From contig CAJOQC010000036.1 of the NCBI GenBank assembly GCA_905236785.1, positions 1 through 10,412 of the forward strand: a DNA stretch of 10,412 bases, written 5' to 3'. The notes under the pieces are model-generated. The model did no database searches and was not told where the DNA came from. It saw nothing but the letters and a program-made list of their open reading frames with translations. Below, in pieces: positions 6,856-10,412 of this stretch (within the stretch, counting starts at the first letter, position 1; each line of letters opens with the position of its first letter). This DNA comes from an uncultured Selenomonadaceae bacterium. Lineage in GTDB: Bacteria; Bacillota; Negativicutes; Selenomonadales; Selenomonadaceae. Position numbers and translations under genes: made by a program.

Positions 6856-8199
6856 ATGGAACGCGCGGAACGCGTCGATACGTTTGGCGAATTACGTCTT
6901 TTGCCTTTGGCGGCGCGGCTTTACAAAAACAAATATTTACGGGCGTTAAGACATTCTTTTTTTATGATAATGCCCTTTTGGGTGGCCGTGGCGGTTTTTG
7001 ACATAATGTGTAGCTTCTTTTTTGACCCCCACGGCCCCGTCATAGGCGAGCAAGGTCTAAACCTCGGTTTTTGGTTGACGGGGGGGCTTACCGGGGACAG
7101 CTACAGGCAAAACGCCGTTATAGAAACCTTGTCGTTTTTTAAGATTGCAACGGGCTACGGATACGGCGCAGTTTCACTGATGCTCACCATGTCGTTGGCG
7201 AATAAACTGTCGGGGATATTTAAGACCAATCGAACGCTGACTCTTTTTTGCGCCTGCGGTTCGTTTATTTTCATGATGCCGGTATGGAGCAGGAGCAGTG
7301 AATTTAGCGAATACTTCATCGGGCGCAATTTTTTTTCGGCAACCATGGCGGCATTCTTGTCAACATGGCTGTTGGCGTTTTTCTCGAAACAGAAAATATT
7401 AAAACCCAAATTGCCCCGCTACCTAAACCCGGCTCTTAGAAATTTTGTGGCGGAAGTAATTCCGGTCATGCTGACAATGTTGGTCTATACGGGCGTGTCC
7501 TTCTCGCTTTCGGTTGTGTATTTGCATTTTGTCGATTTTCTTCGGCAGGAAGCCGGCTCGCCCGTTTTCCAAGAGCCGGTTTTTGTGTTGTTGTACCAAG
7601 CGGTTGTGTGGTTCTTGTGGTGGGTCGGTTTGCCGGGTTACGAATTTACCTCCGTCGTGGGCGAATTTATTTATCTTCCGGCTCAGGCGGCCAACCAAAC
7701 CGGCATCGTCGAAAATATTTTTACCGACACATTTTTCCGCGTGGGCTTGGTGCAAGTCATGGCTCTTTCCATAGCAATTTTGGTTTTCTCCCGGCATGAA
7801 TCATGGCGGGGGGCGGCCAAGTTAGGCTTGCCGTTGATGTTTTTTAATGTATTCGAGCCTTTTGTCTTCGGTCTGCCGGTTGTGCTTAACCCAATTTTCC
7901 TCATTCCGTGTTTGTTAGCTCCGCTTGCCAATACGTTGGTTGGTTACATAGCCGTATCATGGGAAATCGTGCCGGTGTTCATTGAGGGTACCTCCCCCGT
8001 CATGCCCATAATGCTAAACTCCGTAATGAGTTCCCATTCGGTTATGGGCGGGGTTTTGCAGGCGGTATGGCTTGTTATGGACATATTCATCTATGCGCCC
8101 TTCGTTATCACCGCCAACATGGCGGATTTATCCGACGAAGAGAAAGAACACGGTGATATAAGCGACATAGACGAAAGCGAAGGGGGCGACAAATTTTGA
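6856..8199 (+). CDS. PTS EIIC-like membrane protein (lactose/cellobiose family), probably sensory
   Basis: This 447-residue polytopic protein has about eight to ten hydrophobic segments, for example near 33-55, 128-145, 158-176, 201-227, 241-260, 292-312, 343-367 and 402-420. It resembles the Lac/Chb-type EIIC of the sugar phosphotransferase system. The N-terminal NKYLRALRHSFFMIMPF matches the family's first-helix motif, and FNVFEPFVFGLPVVLNPIF (330-348) matches the FNINEPxxFGxPIVLNP signature, keeping the glutamate (Glu334). At the other key site, where the family reads GIHG, this protein reads GLPG (258-261), so the conserved histidine seems to be Pro260. There is no fused or adjacent EIIA or EIIB. 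It ends in an acidic cytoplasmic tail (423-447). AAGGAG lies 11 bases before the ATG. Its stop overlaps the start of the next gene. Sitting among binding-protein and kinase genes, it is more likely a receptor or non-phosphorylating transporter than a normal PTS permease; that is inference. Confidence 0.8.
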   Translation: MERAERVDTFGELRLLPLAARLYKNKYLRALRHSFFMIMPFWVAVAVFDIMCSFFFDPHGPVIGEQGLNLGFWLTGGLTGDSYRQNAVIETLSFFKIATGYGYGAVSLMLTMSLANKLSGIFKTNRTLTLFCACGSFIFMMPVWSRSSEFSEYFIGRNFFSATMAAFLSTWLLAFFSKQKILKPKLPRYLNPALRNFVAEVIPVMLTMLVYTGVSFSLSVVYLHFVDFLRQEAGSPVFQEPVFVLLYQAVVWFLWWVGLPGYEFTSVVGEFIYLPAQAANQTGIVENIFTDTFFRVGLVQVMALSIAILVFSRHESWRGAAKLGLPLMFFNVFEPFVFGLPVVLNPIFLIPCLLAPLANTLVGYIAVSWEIVPVFIEGTSPVMPIMLNSVMSSHSVMGGVLQAVWLVMDIFIYAPFVITANMADLSDEEKEHGDISDIDESEGGDKF

Positions 8200-9308
8200 A
8201 AACGGCAACCGACGAACAATTAACGCGTCGATTTTATGTCCTAAATTTCGGCGCGGCAATAGTCCTTCTTGCGGCGATAGTCCTCTCGATTTATCAGTTT
8301 GGCGCGCAGGCTTGGTCGGGTAAACAGCAAATCGGCTTTATAATGCCCGGCAACAGGGATAACGCGGGGTGGTACCGTGCTCAATATGAGGGCATTGCCG
8401 CTGCCTGTAAAGAATTGGGCTACGAACTATTGATTAGAGAAAACGTACCCACCGACAGGGAATCAAGCATAAATACCGTGAAGGAATTAACAGAGCGCGG
8501 GGCAAACGTGATATTTTTCATCGATGCGGAACATTTACGCGGTGCAGAGAACTACACCGTAAATATTTCCAACGTGCGTTTTTATTCAATCAACAACAAT
8601 CCTTATGTAAATTCTATTTTCAAATACTCTGTGTCGCAGTACGAACAGCGATATGTAGCCGGTATGTTGGCGGGGCTTCGCACCAAAACAAATCGTGTAG
8701 GTTATATTGCGCCGTTTCCCAATTCGGACATAAACCTAAACATCAACGCCTTCACCCTGGGAGCGCAACGGGTAAATCCAAACGCAACTGTTTTGGTCGG
8801 CTGGACAAGCGGCTACGACAACAAGGATCATGAGGAACAAATCGTCCGCAACCTAAAAGCCGAGCGGGTTGACGTGCTTACTTTTAACCAAAACGGCGAC
8901 ACCATTCCAAAGGCCGCCGAGCGCGCCGGAATTTATTTCATTGCCGCCAACGAAAATTATCCAAATATGCATTTCTGTCTGGGGGCAATAAAAACCGATT
9001 GGAAAAATGTTTACCTCGATATACTTCGCCACGACAGCCGCCATTCGTATTACTTCGCCAACACTGCCGACATCAAGGACAAGAGCAGAACGGATGCCGA
9101 GTTTGTCAAAAACAAATTAACCCCCCGCGAACTTGCTTTAATGGAAACAACCCGTTATGAAATAAAAAAAGAACGACTGATTTTCGCCGGCGAGATTTAC
9201 GACCGTAACGGTATGTTGCGTTCAAAGGCCGATGAGGCAATAAGCAACAAATATTTTCAAAAACAAATGGATTGGTTGGCAAAAGGGGTGATAATCATTG
9301 GCAACTAA
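8196..9308 (+). CDS. Membrane-anchored BMP/PnrA-family periplasmic-binding protein
   Basis: This 370-residue protein has one N-terminal transmembrane segment (about 14-36) in place of the usual lipoprotein signal; no lipobox cysteine is present. The rest matches the BMP (basic membrane protein/PnrA) family of ABC nucleoside-binding proteins. [20 protein letters not shown] (47-66) corresponds to the D-x-GW ligand-loop region. [20 protein letters not shown] (149-168), [13 protein letters not shown] (183-195) and the C-terminal MDWLAKGV (358-365) are further family landmarks. No ABC permease or ATPase gene is nearby, so it probably presents ligand to membrane partners rather than feeding a transporter. 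The start is TTG at 8196, overlapping the EIIC stop as TTGA, with AGGGGG (8181-8186) 9 bases upstream. The ligand is unknown; a nucleoside or sugar is possible by family. A ligand-sensing partner of the downstream kinase is the favoured role. Confidence 0.82.
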   Translation: MKTATDEQLTRRFYVLNFGAAIVLLAAIVLSIYQFGAQAWSGKQQIGFIMPGNRDNAGWYRAQYEGIAAACKELGYELLIRENVPTDRESSINTVKELTERGANVIFFIDAEHLRGAENYTVNISNVRFYSINNNPYVNSIFKYSVSQYEQRYVAGMLAGLRTKTNRVGYIAPFPNSDINLNINAFTLGAQRVNPNATVLVGWTSGYDNKDHEEQIVRNLKAERVDVLTFNQNGDTIPKAAERAGIYFIAANENYPNMHFCLGAIKTDWKNVYLDILRHDSRHSYYFANTADIKDKSRTDAEFVKNKLTPRELALMETTRYEIKKERLIFAGEIYDRNGMLRSKADEAISNKYFQKQMDWLAKGVIIIGN

Positions 9309-10412
9309 GGAAATCAACGAGGAACTTAATCAAAAATTATCCGAAACCATGACATCCCATACCGCAAAAAAAAATCTTTTCCGTTTTGCAATGAAACTCA
9401 TCAGCCGTTTTTTGGTCTTTATGGCTTTTTTGGGGCTGTTGGGCTTTTTGGTCTTAAGCAAAATGGAAACCATGCTAAACGCCGAAATGACCAAATATGT
9501 GGCAGGTCAAGCGGATATAACCGCTCAAATAGCTCGCGAACGTTTTGAAGGTGAGCTTGAACAAATGCGCCGCTATTCGCTGATGCTCGTGTCGTCTGCT
9601 GTTACCCCGGAAGGTTTAATTAAATCCATAGTAATCGGCGAACCGGGAACAATGGTGGGCATAGCTGACATAAACGGCACAGTGGTCGCGGGTACGCCGT
9701 TGTCGGAAAAAGCCGCCGAACAGCTAAGAATAAGCATGAAAGGCAACGATTGTGTACGCTATTATGACGATGTTGGTTTAGTGATGAGCGCACCCGTTAT
9801 TTACGGCAACAACGTCCGTTATGTGCTTTACAAAGTTTACGGAGATGCTGCCCTTAAAAGCAAATATTTTCACCTAAAAAGCAACATCAGCAACAATATT
9901 TTGCTTTGTGACCGAAACACGGGCAAAGTTATCGTGCCTTATGTCGGCTACGGCCAGGGCGACCGTTTCTACGACAGCAATGTTAGCGGAGCGCCTAAGG
10001 GAATATACGAACTAATTGAACATTTGTCCGCGCAAAGTTCAACGGCAATTTATTCGCCGCAAATCGACCGGGAATATGTCGTTTTCGGCGCGGATGTTCT
10101 TGATGATTTTATCATCGTGGGCTATGCGGATTGGCAAAGTATAATTGCCGGCGTCACCCATATTCACCGCTTGGTTGTTTGGGTGTTTTTCCTGCTGTTG
10201 TTGCTGTTTAGCATATTTACTCTTTATTCCTTCACCGCCGAGCTGAAGGTGGCCGAAAGCGACGAACTTAGGGAAGCTAAAGCCGAAGCCGAGCGAGCCA
10301 ACAAAGCTAAGAGCGAATTTTTGGCCAACATGAGCCATGAAATACGAACACCCCTAAATGCCGTTCTTGGCATGAACGAAATGATTTTGCGGGAAACCGA
10401 AGAAAATTCCCC
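9298..10412 (+). CDS. Sensor histidine kinase, two-TM with extracytoplasmic sensor domain (truncated by window end)
   Basis: The visible 371 codons begin with a short cytoplasmic stretch and a first transmembrane helix (about 34-54). A roughly 235-residue extracytoplasmic region (55-291) follows, with [14 protein letters not shown] and a later [17 protein letters not shown], suggestive of a double-Cache sensor fold. A second helix comes next (about 292-312), then a charged coiled linker and the HisKA motif [20 protein letters not shown] with phosphoacceptor His347. The ATPase domain, and any C-terminal receiver or Hpt domain, lie beyond the window. The start is TTG at 9298, 11 bases inside the previous gene, with AAGGGG 9 bases upstream. 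An in-frame stop at 9292-9294 rules out anything earlier. ATG 9349 is the alternative but has no clear SD. The likely phosphate acceptor is the receiver protein encoded at 6424-6834. Confidence 0.9.
   Translation, partial: MATKEINEELNQKLSETMTSHTAKKNLFRFAMKLISRFLVFMAFLGLLGFLVLSKMETMLNAEMTKYVAGQADITAQIARERFEGELEQMRRYSLMLVSSAVTPEGLIKSIVIGEPGTMVGIADINGTVVAGTPLSEKAAEQLRISMKGNDCVRYYDDVGLVMSAPVIYGNNVRYVLYKVYGDAALKSKYFHLKSNISNNILLCDRNTGKVIVPYVGYGQGDRFYDSNVSGAPKGIYELIEHLSAQSSTAIYSPQIDREYVVFGADVLDDFIIVGYADWQSIIAGVTHIHRLVVWVFFLLLLLFSIFTLYSFTAELKVAESDELREAKAEAERANKAKSEFLANMSHEIRTPLNAVLGMNEMILRETEENS

Noticed and set aside
7423..7797. 124-codon minus-strand frame opposite the EIIC-like gene
   Set aside because: Its composition is the complement of membrane-helix codons and it lacks any motif, so it is a shadow.

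Overview
The window looks like a chromosomal piece of a low-to-moderate GC anaerobic Firmicute, possibly a member of the Negativicutes (Selenomonas/Acidaminococcus-type). The reasons are a SAM-I (S-box) riboswitch upstream of metK, near-consensus sigma-A promoters, Shine-Dalgarno sites at most starts with several TTG/GTG start codons, an anaerobic glycerol-3-phosphate dehydrogenase operon, and the style of the histidine kinase. The taxonomic call is inference. No phage, transposon or CRISPR signature was seen.

Layout. Positions 1-60 hold two adjacent hairpins that look like a dispersed palindromic repeat and may also end the glp transcript. Positions 89-4169 (minus strand) carry glpA-glpB-glpC, tightly packed, with a predicted promoter near 4311-4338. 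Together they would oxidise sn-glycerol-3-phosphate to dihydroxyacetone phosphate and pass electrons to the membrane quinone pool. Positions 4391-4776 (plus strand) contain a near-perfect sigma-A promoter and, about 350 bases on, an intrinsic terminator, with no convincing gene between them: a candidate noncoding RNA of unrecognised family. A perfect 20-bp inverted repeat (4811-4853) separates it from the convergent metK. Positions 4879-6066 (minus) are metK, with a complete SAM-I riboswitch, terminator and promoter upstream (6089-6271).

Positions 6424-10412 (plus) hold a compact and unusual signalling operon. It encodes a stand-alone receiver domain, a PTS EIIC-like membrane protein, a membrane-anchored BMP/PnrA-type binding protein, and a two-TM sensor histidine kinase cut by the window end. 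Genes two to four overlap at their start/stop codons, which implies coupled translation. The EIIC appears to have Pro where the sugar-phosphotransferase family has its conserved Gly-His-Gly histidine, and no EIIA/EIIB is present. The best reading is a sensory complex in which transporter-like and binding-protein-like parts feed ligand information to the kinase and then the receiver. This is the most interesting part of the window; the ncRNA candidate is second.
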